Assembly: GCF_013870525.1 (NCBI RefSeq) | Contig: NZ_JACBXD010000013.1 | Span: 1 to 64,000, forward strand | From: Amycolatopsis pittospori | Lineage (GTDB): Bacteria > Actinomycetota > Actinomycetes > Mycobacteriales > Pseudonocardiaceae | Length of the DNA: 64,000 nucleotides | Direction: 5' to 3' | Shown: positions 8,820 through 17,698 of the stretch, one piece after another | Position numbering within the stretch: the first letter of the stretch is position 1 | Layout of the letters: every line of letters starts with the position of its first letter | The notes under the pieces: generated by a model | What the model was told of the DNA's origin: nothing | Databases searched by the model: none | What the model saw: the letters and a program-made list of their open reading frames with translations, nothing else | Translations under genes and position numbers: made by a program

Positions 8820-10043
8820 TCAGTGGAGCATGAGCAGGACCTGGAGCTCGCCGACCAGGAAGCCGATGGCTCCGCCGACCGCGATGAGCTTCCACTCGTC
8901 CTGCCGGAACGCCGGCCGCAGCAGGCCCTCGAACTCCAGCGGCGTCAGCCCCAGCATCCGCCGCTCGACGATCTTCGCGACGTCCATCGCCTCGGTCAGG
9001 TAACCCTCGGCGTAGCGGATCGTCGGCGGCAGGTGCTCCAGCGCCTTCCGCGCGGCCGCCTGCTTGATCTCCCGCAGCCGCGCTCCGCCGACGGCCATCG
9101 CGACCATCGGTTTCGCGACGCTCGCCTGCTCGTCGACGGCCTGCGCCACCAGCCGTTCGACCAGCGCGTACAGCCTGTCCGACCGCGGCCCGCGCAGGAC
9201 GGCGTCGAGCAGGTTCGGCACGGTGAGGATCTCGTTCGCGATCATCTCGCCGTACTGGCGGGCGACCTCGGCCCGCCGCCGCTGGAATTTGCCCTGCAGG
9301 ATCACCCGCCCGACACGCACCGGCTCGCGCGGCACGAAGATCAGCTTGATCGCCAGCCAGTCGGTGAACAGCCCGATGCAGCCACCGAAGATCGGCAGCA
9401 CCCACGGCTCCTTCGTCAGCGCCCACACGAACGCCTGCACGACACCGAGCCCGAAGCCGAAGTAGATACCCGTGCGCGCGATGAACGCCATCTCCGGTCG
9501 CGACGTCTCCCGGATGAGCCGGACCAGCAACTTCTTGTCCCTGGTCAGCCGCTGCACGGTCATATGCTGGAAGTCGAGCACCTCGTCGAGGTTCTCGGTC
9601 ATCTCTTCCATGAACTCGCGCACGAGCCGCGGCGTCGACGCCTGGACCTGCTTGATCAGCAGTTCCTGCGCCATCGTCGGCATGACCTCCCAGAGCCTGG
9701 GATGGTGCTGTTCCAGCACTTCGCGCGCGACCTCGTCCACGGCGCGTAGCAGCGGCTGCTCGATTTCACGCGTGATGATCGCCGGGTCGATCCGCCGGAA
9801 GACCTCTTTGACGTCCAGCAGGTTCGACGTCAGCAATTCGGTCGCGACGGCGGCCATCCGTCCGCCGTGTTTGGGCACCACGCCCTGCCAGCCGAGGAAC
9901 GGCTTGATGCCGACGAACTCCAGCGGTTTGAACATCATCTCGATGGCGACGCGTTTGGTGACGTAACCGATCAGCGCGGCGATGAACGGGATCGCGGCGT
10001 AGAGCCACCAGTGCCGGGCGAGGTCGTCCAGGACGGCGTCCAT
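8820..10043 (-). CDS. DUF445 family membrane protein (third of three tandem genes in transcription order)
   Basis: 407 residues, function unknown. An N-terminal membrane segment carries the family motif IGYVTKRVAIEMMFKPLEF, a middle hydrophobic pair has GLFTDWLAIKLIF, and a C-terminal helix ends in VGELQVLLMLH. The long middle part is helical and charged. It is a clear paralogue of the next two genes, 48 bases from the second, all on the minus strand, so the three are probably co-transcribed starting from 12596. DUF445/YheB-type proteins in bacilli are linked to sporulation; no role is established here. Confidence 0.88.
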   Translation of the reverse strand: MDAVLDDLARHWWLYAAIPFIAALIGYVTKRVAIEMMFKPLEFVGIKPFLGWQGVVPKHGGRMAAVATELLTSNLLDVKEVFRRIDPAIITREIEQPLLRAVDEVAREVLEQHHPRLWEVMPTMAQELLIKQVQASTPRLVREFMEEMTENLDEVLDFQHMTVQRLTRDKKLLVRLIRETSRPEMAFIARTGIYFGFGLGVVQAFVWALTKEPWVLPIFGGCIGLFTDWLAIKLIFVPREPVRVGRVILQGKFQRRRAEVARQYGEMIANEILTVPNLLDAVLRGPRSDRLYALVERLVAQAVDEQASVAKPMVAMAVGGARLREIKQAAARKALEHLPPTIRYAEGYLTEAMDVAKIVERRMLGLTPLEFEGLLRPAFRQDEWKLIAVGGAIGFLVGELQVLLMLH

Positions 10044-10091
10044 GGGACCTCCTCGCTCGCTCTGAAGGTGGGAAACGGTATCGGCTGGCTG

Positions 10092-11318
10092 TCAGTGAAG
10101 CAGCAGAAGCACCTGAAGTTCACCGACAAGGCCGCCGATGACGGCACCGACCGCGATCAGCTTCCACTCGTCCTGCCGGAACGCCGGCCGCAGCAACTGC
10201 TCGAATTCGAGCGGGTTGAGCCGGCGCATTCTGTCCACAATGGTGTTCCGGACGTCGAGTGCGTTGATCGCGTAGCCCTCGGCGTGCCGGATCGTCTCCG
10301 GGATCCGCGCGGCCGCCTTCGCCGCCGCGGTCTGCTTCATCTCCTGGAACTTCCTGCTCCCGACGGCCATCGCGACGAACGGTTTCACGACGCTGGCCTG
10401 CGCGTCGATGGTCCGCTGCACCTCGCGGGTGATCATCGTGAACAGTTTGTCCGACTTCGGCCCGCTCAACACGGCTTCGAGCAGGTTCGGGATGGTGATG
10501 ATCTCGCGCGCGATCATGTCGCCGTAGTCGGCGGCGACCTGGTCCTTCCGCTTCTGGAAGACGCCTTGCCAGGTGTAGAAACCGAAGAACCGCTTCGGCT
10601 CACGCGGCAGGAAGATCATCTTCAGGGCGATCCAGTCGGTGAACCAGCCGATGCCGATACCGAACAGCGGCAGCACGATCGGCGACTTCGTCAGCGCCCA
10701 GACGAGCAACTGCACGCAGCCGAGGGAGAAGCCGAACACGATCCCCGAGCGCGCGATGAACCGCATCTCGGGGCGCGAGATGTCGCGGATCAGCCGGTTC
10801 AGCAAGGCCTTGTCACGCACCAGGTTCGTCACGACCATGTGCTTGAGGTCGAGGACGTCCTCGATGTTCTCCGCGATCTCGCCCATGATCTTCGTGATCG
10901 CGCGCGGTGCCTCGGTCTGCACCCGTTTGAGCAGCATCTGCTGGGCGGTGTTCGGCAGGATCTCCCACAGTCTGGGCTGGTACTGCTCCATCACCTCGCG
11001 GGTGACGTCCTCGACGACCCGCAGCAGCGGCTGCTCGATCTCCTTCGCCACCTGCGCCGGATCGAGCCGGGCGAAGATCTCCTTCGGGTCGACGAGGTTG
11101 TTCGTCAGCATCTCGGTGGCGGTGGCCGCCATCCGTTCGGCGTTCGCCGGCAGCACGCCCTGCCAGCCGAGGAACGGCTTGACGCCGACGAATTCCACCG
11201 GTTTGAACATCATCTCGATGGCGACGCGTTTGGTGACGTAACCGATCAGCGCCGCGATGAACGGCATGGTGACGTACACCGGCCAGTGCTCGCCGAGATC
11301 GGCGATGACGGCGTCCAC
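10092..11318 (-). CDS. DUF445 family membrane protein (middle of three tandem genes)
   Basis: 408 residues, GTG start. It has the same layout as its neighbours: IGYVTKRVAIEMMFKPVEF near the N-terminus, a central IGWFTDWIALKMIF hydrophobic pair, and the end VGELQVLLLLH. It looks closer to the 11367-12596 gene than to the 8820-10043 gene (for example the shared TREVQRTIDAQAS-like stretch and MEQYQPRLWE). Short gaps of about 48 bases on each side suggest one operon. Confidence 0.88.
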   Translation of the reverse strand: MDAVIADLGEHWPVYVTMPFIAALIGYVTKRVAIEMMFKPVEFVGVKPFLGWQGVLPANAERMAATATEMLTNNLVDPKEIFARLDPAQVAKEIEQPLLRVVEDVTREVMEQYQPRLWEILPNTAQQMLLKRVQTEAPRAITKIMGEIAENIEDVLDLKHMVVTNLVRDKALLNRLIRDISRPEMRFIARSGIVFGFSLGCVQLLVWALTKSPIVLPLFGIGIGWFTDWIALKMIFLPREPKRFFGFYTWQGVFQKRKDQVAADYGDMIAREIITIPNLLEAVLSGPKSDKLFTMITREVQRTIDAQASVVKPFVAMAVGSRKFQEMKQTAAAKAAARIPETIRHAEGYAINALDVRNTIVDRMRRLNPLEFEQLLRPAFRQDEWKLIAVGAVIGGLVGELQVLLLLH

Positions 11319-11366
11319 TCGAAGCCCCTCCCGCGTCTCGCTTGAGGGGAACCTAGCCGCCTGTCC

Positions 11367-12596
11367 TCAATGGAGGAGTAGCAGGACCTGAAGTTCACCC
11401 ACGAGCCCGCCGATCACCGCGCCGACCGCGATCAGCTTCCATTCGTCCTGCTGGAAGGCGGGTCGCAGGATCCCTTCGAACTCGAGCGGGGTCAGCTGCT
11501 GCATCTTCGCGACGATCGTGTTGCGGACGTCGAGCGCGTCAGTGGCGTAACTCTCCACGTGTTTCACCGTTTCGGGGAGATACGCGATCGCCTTCTCCGC
11601 CGCGGCCTTCTTCATCTCCTGGTACTGCTTGCCGCCGACGGTCAGCGCCACCAACGGCTTCGCGATACTCGCCTGCGAGTCGATGGTCCGCTGCACCTCG
11701 CGGGTGATCATCGCGAACAGCTTGTCCGACTTCGGCCCGGTGAGCACGGCCTCCATCACGTTCCGCACGGTGAGGACCTCGTCCGCGATCAGCGCGCCGT
11801 AGTCACGGGCGACCGCCTGGCGGCGCTTCTGGAACATGCCCTGCCAGCTGAAGAACAGGAACCGTCGCGGCTCACGCGGGTAGAAGATCATCTTCAGGGC
11901 GAGCCAGTCCGTGACGAACCCCGTGACGAAACCGAAGATCGGCATGATCAGCGGCTGCTTCGTCAGTGCCCAAGCGACGAACTGGACCAGACCGATGACG
12001 AAGCCGAAGTAGATCCCGGACCGGGCGATGAAGCGGAGTTCCGGGGTCGCGACCTCCTTGATCAGGCGGCAGGTCAGCGATTTGTCCCGGACCATCGCGT
12101 TGATCAGCATCTCGTTGACGTCGAGGACCTCGTCGATGTTCGTCGACACCTCGCGCATCAGCCGCGCGACGACCTTCGGCGCCTGCGCCCGCACCTGGTC
12201 GACCAGCATCCGCTGCGCCCGTGTCGGCAGCAGTTCCCACAGTCTGGGCTGGTACTGCTCCATCACCTCGCGGGTGACGTCCTCGACGGCCTTGAGGAGC
12301 GGCTCTTCCAGCTCCTTGACCACCTCCTCGGGATCGAGCCGGGAGAAGATCTCCTGCGGGTCGACGAGGTTCTTGGTCAGCAGGTCGACGGCGGTGGTCG
12401 ACATCCGGCGCGCGTTGGCCGGGATGACCCCTTGCCAGCCGAGGAACGGTTTGATGCCGACGAACTCCAGCGGCCGGAACATCATTTCGATGGCGACGCG
12501 TTTGGTGATGTAACCGATGAGTGCCGCGATGAAGGGCATCGTGGCGTAGACGTGCCAGTGCTCTCCGATGTCGTCGAGGATCGCCGAGACGTCCAA
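11367..12596 (-). CDS. DUF445 family membrane protein (first of three tandem genes)
   Basis: 409 residues with a TTG start that follows a good ribosome binding site (GGGGAGG, about 5 bases upstream). It carries the same signature segments as the other two copies (IGYITKRVAIEMMFRPLEF, VTDWLALKMIF, VGELQVLLLLH). It heads the tandem array and is divergent from the DivIVA-like gene across about 120 bases, which should hold both promoters. Confidence 0.87.
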   Translation of the reverse strand: MDVSAILDDIGEHWHVYATMPFIAALIGYITKRVAIEMMFRPLEFVGIKPFLGWQGVIPANARRMSTTAVDLLTKNLVDPQEIFSRLDPEEVVKELEEPLLKAVEDVTREVMEQYQPRLWELLPTRAQRMLVDQVRAQAPKVVARLMREVSTNIDEVLDVNEMLINAMVRDKSLTCRLIKEVATPELRFIARSGIYFGFVIGLVQFVAWALTKQPLIMPIFGFVTGFVTDWLALKMIFYPREPRRFLFFSWQGMFQKRRQAVARDYGALIADEVLTVRNVMEAVLTGPKSDKLFAMITREVQRTIDSQASIAKPLVALTVGGKQYQEMKKAAAEKAIAYLPETVKHVESYATDALDVRNTIVAKMQQLTPLEFEGILRPAFQQDEWKLIAVGAVIGGLVGELQVLLLLH

Positions 12597-12719
12597 CCGG
12601 GCCTCCCCTGCTTACGACCTGTCAACAATGGAGGATGCCATGTGATCGGCCCGTCGCGGACCGAGTGCAGCCGTTTGGCGGTACTACCTGACGGGCCCTC
12701 GCTCATTAAGGTGTCCGCC

Positions 12720-13736
12720 ATGGTCGCTCCTGAGAAGGCGGCGCCTCAGGCGCCCTCAGCGAAATCGTCCCAGTTCGCGGGCGCCGTCCGCGGCTACGAC
12801 AAGCGTCAGGTCGACGAGCGGCTCGCCGAACTGTCGACCGAACTCAAGAAGACCTCGCGCAACCGCGACGAGGCCGTGGCGACCGCCGGTGAACTCACCA
12901 AGGCGCTCGGCCATGCCCAGAAGGAATTGGACGAGACCAAGGCCGCGCTCGTGCGGATGAGTTCGAGTCCGTCCGGTGCCGGCGCGATGGCCGAGCGCGT
13001 CCGCATGATGATGCAGCTCGCCGAGGAGGAGATCGCCGACCTCAAGGCCGCCGCGGAAGCCGACGCCAAGTCGACTCGTGCCGAAGCCGACAAATACGCC
13101 CACGAGACCCAGCGCGCGAGTGACAAGGCGGCCAAGGACGCGCAGGGCGAGCGGGAGAAACTGCTCGCGGACGCCAAGGCCGAGATCGAGCGGCTGAACT
13201 CCGAAGCGGCGCAGAAGCGCAAGGAACTGGACATGGAGAGTGTCCGGACCCGTGCGGCCGCCGACAAGAAGGCCGAAGAGGCTTCGGCGGCCCGTCGCGC
13301 CGAGGCGGAGAAGGCGTCCGCGGACAAGATCGCGGAAGCCGACCGCGTGTCGGCCGACAAGCGATCCGAAGCCGAGCGGATTTCGGCGGAGAAGATCGCG
13401 AAGTCGGAGAAGTCTTCGGCGGAGGAGATCGCCGCGAAGCAGGAGCAGGTCGCGGAGGCCCTTACCGTCGCGAAGACCCAGCAGGCCGAGGCTCAGCAGG
13501 CCCGGAAGCTCGCGCTGGAGCTCCGCTCGAAGGTCGCCGAACGACTTTCCGCCACGGACGTCGCCGTCCAAGAGGCCATCAAGCTGCTGGCCCCCGCCCC
13601 GGAAGCCGCCGCCGAATCTCCCAAAGCCGAATCTCCCAAAGCCGAAGCCCCCAAGACCGAAGCTTCCCAACAAGCGGCGCCGAAACCGACTCCCGCCAAG
13701 ACGAACGGCCCTCGCCCTGATCGCGCGACGCCGTAG
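12720..13736 (+). CDS. DivIVA-like coiled-coil protein
   Basis: 338 residues. The N-terminal motif FAGAVRGYDKRQVDERLAEL resembles the DivIVA/Wag31 membrane-binding region. It is followed by a long Ala/Glu/Lys/Asp-rich coiled coil (about residues 45-290) and a low-complexity Pro/Ala/Lys tail with a repeated ESPKAE unit. Such proteins act as scaffolds for polar growth, septation or membrane organisation. It is not the main Wag31, which normally lies in the division cluster. The ATG at 12720 is the first in frame after the upstream gap. A palindrome follows 11 bases after the stop. Confidence 0.75.
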   Translation: MVAPEKAAPQAPSAKSSQFAGAVRGYDKRQVDERLAELSTELKKTSRNRDEAVATAGELTKALGHAQKELDETKAALVRMSSSPSGAGAMAERVRMMMQLAEEEIADLKAAAEADAKSTRAEADKYAHETQRASDKAAKDAQGEREKLLADAKAEIERLNSEAAQKRKELDMESVRTRAAADKKAEEASAARRAEAEKASADKIAEADRVSADKRSEAERISAEKIAKSEKSSAEEIAAKQEQVAEALTVAKTQQAEAQQARKLALELRSKVAERLSATDVAVQEAIKLLAPAPEAAAESPKAESPKAEAPKTEASQQAAPKPTPAKTNGPRPDRATP

Positions 13737-13746
13737 GTGGGTCACC

Positions 13747-13798
13747 CTGGTCGTGAGTGGCGATTCGGGTTCTAACCCGAATCGCCACTCACGACCAG
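13747..13798. repeat. Perfect 25-bp inverted repeat, 2-base loop
   Basis: Left arm 13747-13771, right arm 13774-13798. The arm reads CTGGTCGTGAGTGGCGATTC and on. It lies 10 bases after the stop of the DivIVA-like gene and 25 bases before the aldolase start, both on the plus strand, so it could act as a terminator although no T-run follows. The sequence differs from families A and B but the size and placement are the same. Confidence 0.85.
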
Positions 13799-13823
13799 CT
13801 GTACCGACGCCTCACTCGCGCCG

Positions 13824-14474
13824 ATGATTCTCGCCGAAGAACGTGCGGCGGTCTGCGAATACGCCCGGAGGATGACCTCCGACGGCTTGGTGGTCGGGAC
13901 TTCCGGCAACGTCTCGGCGCGGCTGGGCGACCTCGTGGCGGTCACTCCGACCGGAGTCGACTACGCCGGGCTCCGGCCGGAGGACGTGCCGGTGGTGGGG
14001 CTCGACGGCGAGATCGTCGAAGGCTCGCTCAAACCGACCAGCGAACTCCCGATGCATCTCACCGTGTACCGGGACGCCGCGGATCCGGACGGCAAGGCGG
14101 TCTCCGCCGTCGTGCACACGCATTCCGTGCACGCCACGGCCGTCTCCACACTCGTCGCCGAGGTCCCGCCGATCCACTACATGCTCGCCGCAATCGGCCC
14201 GACGGCCCGCGTCGCGTCCTACGCGACGTACGGCACGGAAGAGCTCGCCAAGGCCATGCTCAAGGCCCTGGAGGGTCGCCGAGGCTGCCTGCTGGCCAAC
14301 CACGGCACGATCACCTTCGGCGAGGGACTCGGTGCGGCGTACAGCCGGGCACAGCAGCTCGAGTGGGTCTGCCAGGTCTGGCTGACGGCGCGGGCGGCGG
14401 GAACACCGAACCTGCTCCCGCCCGCCGAGATCGAGCACGTCGTGGAGAAACTCCGCGGCTACGGGCAGCGCTAG
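13824..14474 (+). CDS. Class II aldolase/adducin family protein
   Basis: 216 residues with the fold of L-fuculose-phosphate and L-ribulose-phosphate 4-epimerase enzymes. It shows VVGTSGNVSARLGD (phosphate binding), SELPMHLTVYR with the catalytic-type Glu, HTHSVHA with two zinc His, and LLANHGTITFG with the third. It probably cleaves or epimerises a phosphorylated sugar in the cytoplasm; the exact substrate is unknown. Its stop overlaps the stop of the convergent HD gene by four bases. Confidence 0.88.
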   Translation: MILAEERAAVCEYARRMTSDGLVVGTSGNVSARLGDLVAVTPTGVDYAGLRPEDVPVVGLDGEIVEGSLKPTSELPMHLTVYRDAADPDGKAVSAVVHTHSVHATAVSTLVAEVPPIHYMLAAIGPTARVASYATYGTEELAKAMLKALEGRRGCLLANHGTITFGEGLGAAYSRAQQLEWVCQVWLTARAAGTPNLLPPAEIEHVVEKLRGYGQR

Positions 14475-15163
14475 GAGGCAGCGGGCTCCGCTTCGAAGTC
14501 CATGTCGTCCACGGCGTGGACGGCGTCGAGGAGTTCGACGACGTTGGGGTCGTCGACTGCTTCCTTGATGCATTGCCACAGCTGGAGGTTCGCCAGCGCC
14601 CATCGCGAGTACGTCGCGGCCGCCTTCGGGTTGTAGAAGTAGTAGCCGCTGTCGTGGACATCGCGCTGCTCGCCGACGATCTTGTGCGCGAGCTCGCGAA
14701 GGCTCAGCCCGTTTTCCCGTAGATAGCGGTGGGCGAGCACGACCGGCGTCACCGGCAGCGCCTTGAACAGCGTGTCGGCGTCGCTCAAGGCCTGAGCCTC
14801 CAGCGAGATGTGCCGGCCGCGGGTGGCCATCTCGGCCTCGTCGATGAGCTCGTCGATCCAGCGGGCCACGGCGTCGTCGACACCACATTCGCGCAGGATC
14901 TCCATTCTGAGGTCCCGTCCGGCGGCCGCGGGGGAGTTCCGGTGCACGATGTAGTTGACGTCGTGCACCAGTGCCGCCACCTCGACGACGGCGCGATCCG
15001 CGCCGTTGTGCTCGGCGAAACCCGCGGCCTTGGCCCGGACGAAACTCACGTGATGCCAGCCATGGAACTGCAGTTTGTCCGCATAGCGCCAGCACAGTTG
15101 CCGGACGCGATGCTCGACGGCGTCGATGGTCTGAGAAGGAATTGTGTTCTTTCGCGCGCGCAT
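14471..15163 (-). CDS. HD-domain phosphohydrolase
   Basis: 230 residues. The metal-binding HD signature is seen as FHGWHHV (first His), ALVHDVNYIVH (His-Asp pair) and LSDADTLF (last Asp). Members hydrolyse nucleotides or other phosphoesters; the substrate is not predictable here. It converges on the aldolase gene with a four-base overlap, and its start is 66 bases from the stop of the next minus-strand gene. Confidence 0.78.
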   Translation of the reverse strand: MRARKNTIPSQTIDAVEHRVRQLCWRYADKLQFHGWHHVSFVRAKAAGFAEHNGADRAVVEVAALVHDVNYIVHRNSPAAAGRDLRMEILRECGVDDAVARWIDELIDEAEMATRGRHISLEAQALSDADTLFKALPVTPVVLAHRYLRENGLSLRELAHKIVGEQRDVHDSGYYFYNPKAAATYSRWALANLQLWQCIKEAVDDPNVVELLDAVHAVDDMDFEAEPAAS

Positions 15164-15229
15164 ACACCTCTCCGATCCCGCTTACGGACGGGAGGAGTAA
15201 TGGTATGCGTCTTCGACGTCGGTGTGTAG

Positions 15230-15868
15230 TTAGATGCGCTGCGCCAAGTCCCCCAATCGGACCTCTACCGGAACGTGACGATGCCCTATTCCTGTCTTCG
15301 GGTCATAGGAAAGGCTGTACTCGCTTACCGGGCGTGATTTCACCAAAAACGTCATAGTCCCTTCGGTGGCTTCAGGAATCCGATGGAACTCGTCCGCGTA
15401 CATGACGCCTACTGATCCCGCCTGACACAGAGCGCTACGTCGTAACCGAACCGATGTGATCAATCCGGAAACCTGGTCGCGCAGGGTCGAGTAACGCTCG
15501 TGGACGTAGTTGCCACGGAGGAGCGTGGTGCAGAAGTGATACCTGTGATTGTGCACGGAATCGGCGTAGCCCTCACGCCAGTCCTCGGGGGCCTTGTACT
15601 CGTGGAGCCAGATCGAAAAGGGGTCCGTCGGGGAGTCGAGCAGGCACCAGGCGAAATGGGTGGTGGTCTCCCGGGATCGTTCGAGTACCGCGCTCGCCTC
15701 GTCCGGGCTCAATGAATCGAGATGCCGCCGAAGGTCCGTTCGCAGGCCTGGTCTCGACGTCCAGTCGCGGAAGATCTCGTCGACGATTTGCCAATGCTGC
15801 GCCAGCGGCAGGTCCGTCGTCCGGAGCAACGCGGACAGCTGGGTGAGAGGGGACAAGCGAGTGAGCAA
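15230..15868 (-). CDS. Unrecognised protein, possibly cupin-like
   Basis: 212 residues. The N-terminal half is helical. The C-terminal half has alternating beta-rich stretches with a His-rich segment (SVHNHRYHFCTTLLRGNYVHERY region) that could be a cupin-type metal site like that of cysteine dioxygenase relatives, but this is weak. No signal or membrane segment. It starts 42 bases after the stop of the upstream two-helix membrane protein gene on the same strand, so the two may be co-transcribed. Confidence 0.55.
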   Translation of the reverse strand: MLTRLSPLTQLSALLRTTDLPLAQHWQIVDEIFRDWTSRPGLRTDLRRHLDSLSPDEASAVLERSRETTTHFAWCLLDSPTDPFSIWLHEYKAPEDWREGYADSVHNHRYHFCTTLLRGNYVHERYSTLRDQVSGLITSVRLRRSALCQAGSVGVMYADEFHRIPEATEGTMTFLVKSRPVSEYSLSYDPKTGIGHRHVPVEVRLGDLAQRI

Positions 15869-15910
15869 CTTCAGCTCCTCAATTTCTAGTACTCTGCGTA
15901 CGCCGAGAAG

Positions 15911-16957
15911 TCAGGGGTTCAACTCGGCGAGTGTGGTGAACTCCTTCCGGAAGGAGTGGAATTTCCCTTCCAGCTCAAGGAAGTTCTCTTCGGACAGGGG
16001 GGAGCCTGTGATTTTTTCGTACAGGGCGAGGAAATCCGCCCTGGTCGTCGTGGTGGAGATGCGGAAGTGTCGTCCGGAACGGGATTGGGACACACGCAGG
16101 AACTCGGAGCGTTCCTTGTTGTACAGGAAGGAACCTTCGCTGAACCGCAGGGTTCGCGGATACAGCGTGGTCGCTCCGCGGATGTCGCTGTACAAGGTCA
16201 CCCAGACGCTCTCGTCGAACACTTCGAGCCGGTCCAGTGGCGGGTCGGCGACGACGGTGATGTCCACCAGTGAGCACCGGCTGCGGGCCAGGAACAGCCC
16301 GACCAGGCCGATGCTGATCTCCTCGTGGAGCCGCGCCTGGATCGTCTCGTAATCCATGCTCGCTTCTTCGCTGCGCAGGAGATAACGTGCCCGGCCGCTG
16401 ATGGCGCCCGCGTCGCGCGGGTCGGCGATGACCACGCGAAGCTCCCTTTCGGTGCGGGACAACAGCAACCGGGCCGCGGCGTGCCTGCCGGAGAACCCGC
16501 GGAAGAAGTAGTGCCGGGTCACGTCGAGGTCTTCGGTCATGATCCGGTTGAACTTCGGATCCGGATCGCTGGTCGCCTCGAAGACGTGGGTGGGGAAGAA
16601 TTCCTTGTTGAGCGAACGGTATTCGGCGCTCAGCGCTTCCAGCGCCTTGCGGCTTTCCTCGATCACCGGGGTCACCATCGCGCGTTGTGACGCGGTGGCG
16701 GTGATCAGGGTCTGGCCGAAGCCGACCACCGCGGATATCAGGGTTCCGGTGCCCAGGGAAGTGAGCAGCGTTTTGCCGGCGCCGGGATCCATCATGCTGG
16801 AGATCCACAGGCTGAGGCCCGCGACGACGACCAGTACGGTGAGCAGAAGACTTGTCCTGGTCCAGAAGATCTCTTGCAGTGGGGCACGGCGGAGCCGGTC
16901 GGCTTCCGCGGGCACGGGGGTCACCTCCTCGATCGACACCCGAACGGACGAACGCAT
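15911..16957 (-). CDS. Unrecognised protein with two N-terminal membrane helices and a large cytosolic domain
   Basis: 348 residues. Two hydrophobic helices (SLLLTVLVVVAGLSLWISS, about 36-54, and LLTSLGTGTLISAVVGFG, about 64-81) are followed by a soluble domain of about 260 residues. That domain has LRVVIADPRDAGAISGRARYLL and SLVDITVVADPPLDRLEVF, a pattern reminiscent of predicted phosphodiesterase or effector domains but not one I can name. The composition is less GC-rich than neighbouring housekeeping genes. It sits with the 15230 and 17107 genes in a block of unusual accessory genes. Confidence 0.6.
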   Translation of the reverse strand: MRSSVRVSIEEVTPVPAEADRLRRAPLQEIFWTRTSLLLTVLVVVAGLSLWISSMMDPGAGKTLLTSLGTGTLISAVVGFGQTLITATASQRAMVTPVIEESRKALEALSAEYRSLNKEFFPTHVFEATSDPDPKFNRIMTEDLDVTRHYFFRGFSGRHAAARLLLSRTERELRVVIADPRDAGAISGRARYLLRSEEASMDYETIQARLHEEISIGLVGLFLARSRCSLVDITVVADPPLDRLEVFDESVWVTLYSDIRGATTLYPRTLRFSEGSFLYNKERSEFLRVSQSRSGRHFRISTTTTRADFLALYEKITGSPLSEENFLELEGKFHSFRKEFTTLAELNP

Positions 16958-17106
16958 TGCGTATCTGTTCGAGTGCGGGGAGTTACTCTACGCGCCTCGT
17001 GACAATGTCGAAATAAGAAATTCGGGGGAAAGGTACCAACAACTTACGTGACGCTCGGCAATGCCGCTTTCGTGCCCGGAGTTTCGCCGGATTACGAAAA
17101 AACCGC

Positions 17107-17694
17107 TCACGGAGCGTGCGGCAGGATTCCTTCGTACCACGCGGGACCGGGCTTCGCCGACGACAGTGTTTCCACGACGGCGGATGACGGTGCGGTGTAC
17201 ACCGTCGGTAAGTCGATCTCGCCCCGGGAGGGGTCCAGAGACCACGCGAGTCGCTCATCCTCCAGGGAAAATTGCGCGTCCGCACCATTTCTGTTGCCTC
17301 TGGGGTCCAGTCGGATCCACCGGTCCAGACCAGCGAGGTAGACGGCGTTGAGCCCGTGAAGCACGCCGATCCGCTGATAGCAGAAGCCTGTCGGGATGCC
17401 TTGGCCGCGAAGCAAAGCGGCCAGCAAGTGCGACTTCGCATAGCAGAGGCCGACCCGTTCCCGCAGAACCTCGGAGGCCAACAGGGTGACCCTGGGATCG
17501 GCGGCATCCACCGTATGGGCGATGTCGTCGCGCACGAAGTGAAACATCGAACGAATCACGTCGACTTCGGTGCCGCCGCGTGGTGACAGTCTGTCAGCCG
17601 TTTCGCGGATCAGCGGATGATCGTGATCGACGACCGTGTCGGCGACGAGATAGTCCTCGAATCGCTCGGATTCGATCTTCAACGCGATTCCCAT
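17107..17694 (-). CDS. Transglutaminase-like superfamily protein
   Basis: 195 residues with the papain-like catalytic triad pattern of bacterial transglutaminase-like domains: Cys in VGLCYAKSHLLAALLR, His in IGVLHGLNAVYL and Asp in WIRLDPRGNR. It is cytoplasmic (no signal). It starts 5 bases after the TetR gene ends, so it is probably co-transcribed with that regulator. Members act as cysteine proteases or peptide-modifying enzymes; the substrate is unknown. Confidence 0.75.
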   Translation of the reverse strand: MGIALKIESERFEDYLVADTVVDHDHPLIRETADRLSPRGGTEVDVIRSMFHFVRDDIAHTVDAADPRVTLLASEVLRERVGLCYAKSHLLAALLRGQGIPTGFCYQRIGVLHGLNAVYLAGLDRWIRLDPRGNRNGADAQFSLEDERLAWSLDPSRGEIDLPTVYTAPSSAVVETLSSAKPGPAWYEGILPHAP

Positions 17695-17698
17695 GCGC

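Noticed and set aside
7087..9003. Plus-strand frame spanning the zinc permease end and the SGNH gene
   Set aside because: Crosses two real genes and a palindrome; Arg/Asp-rich shadow with no protein-like features.
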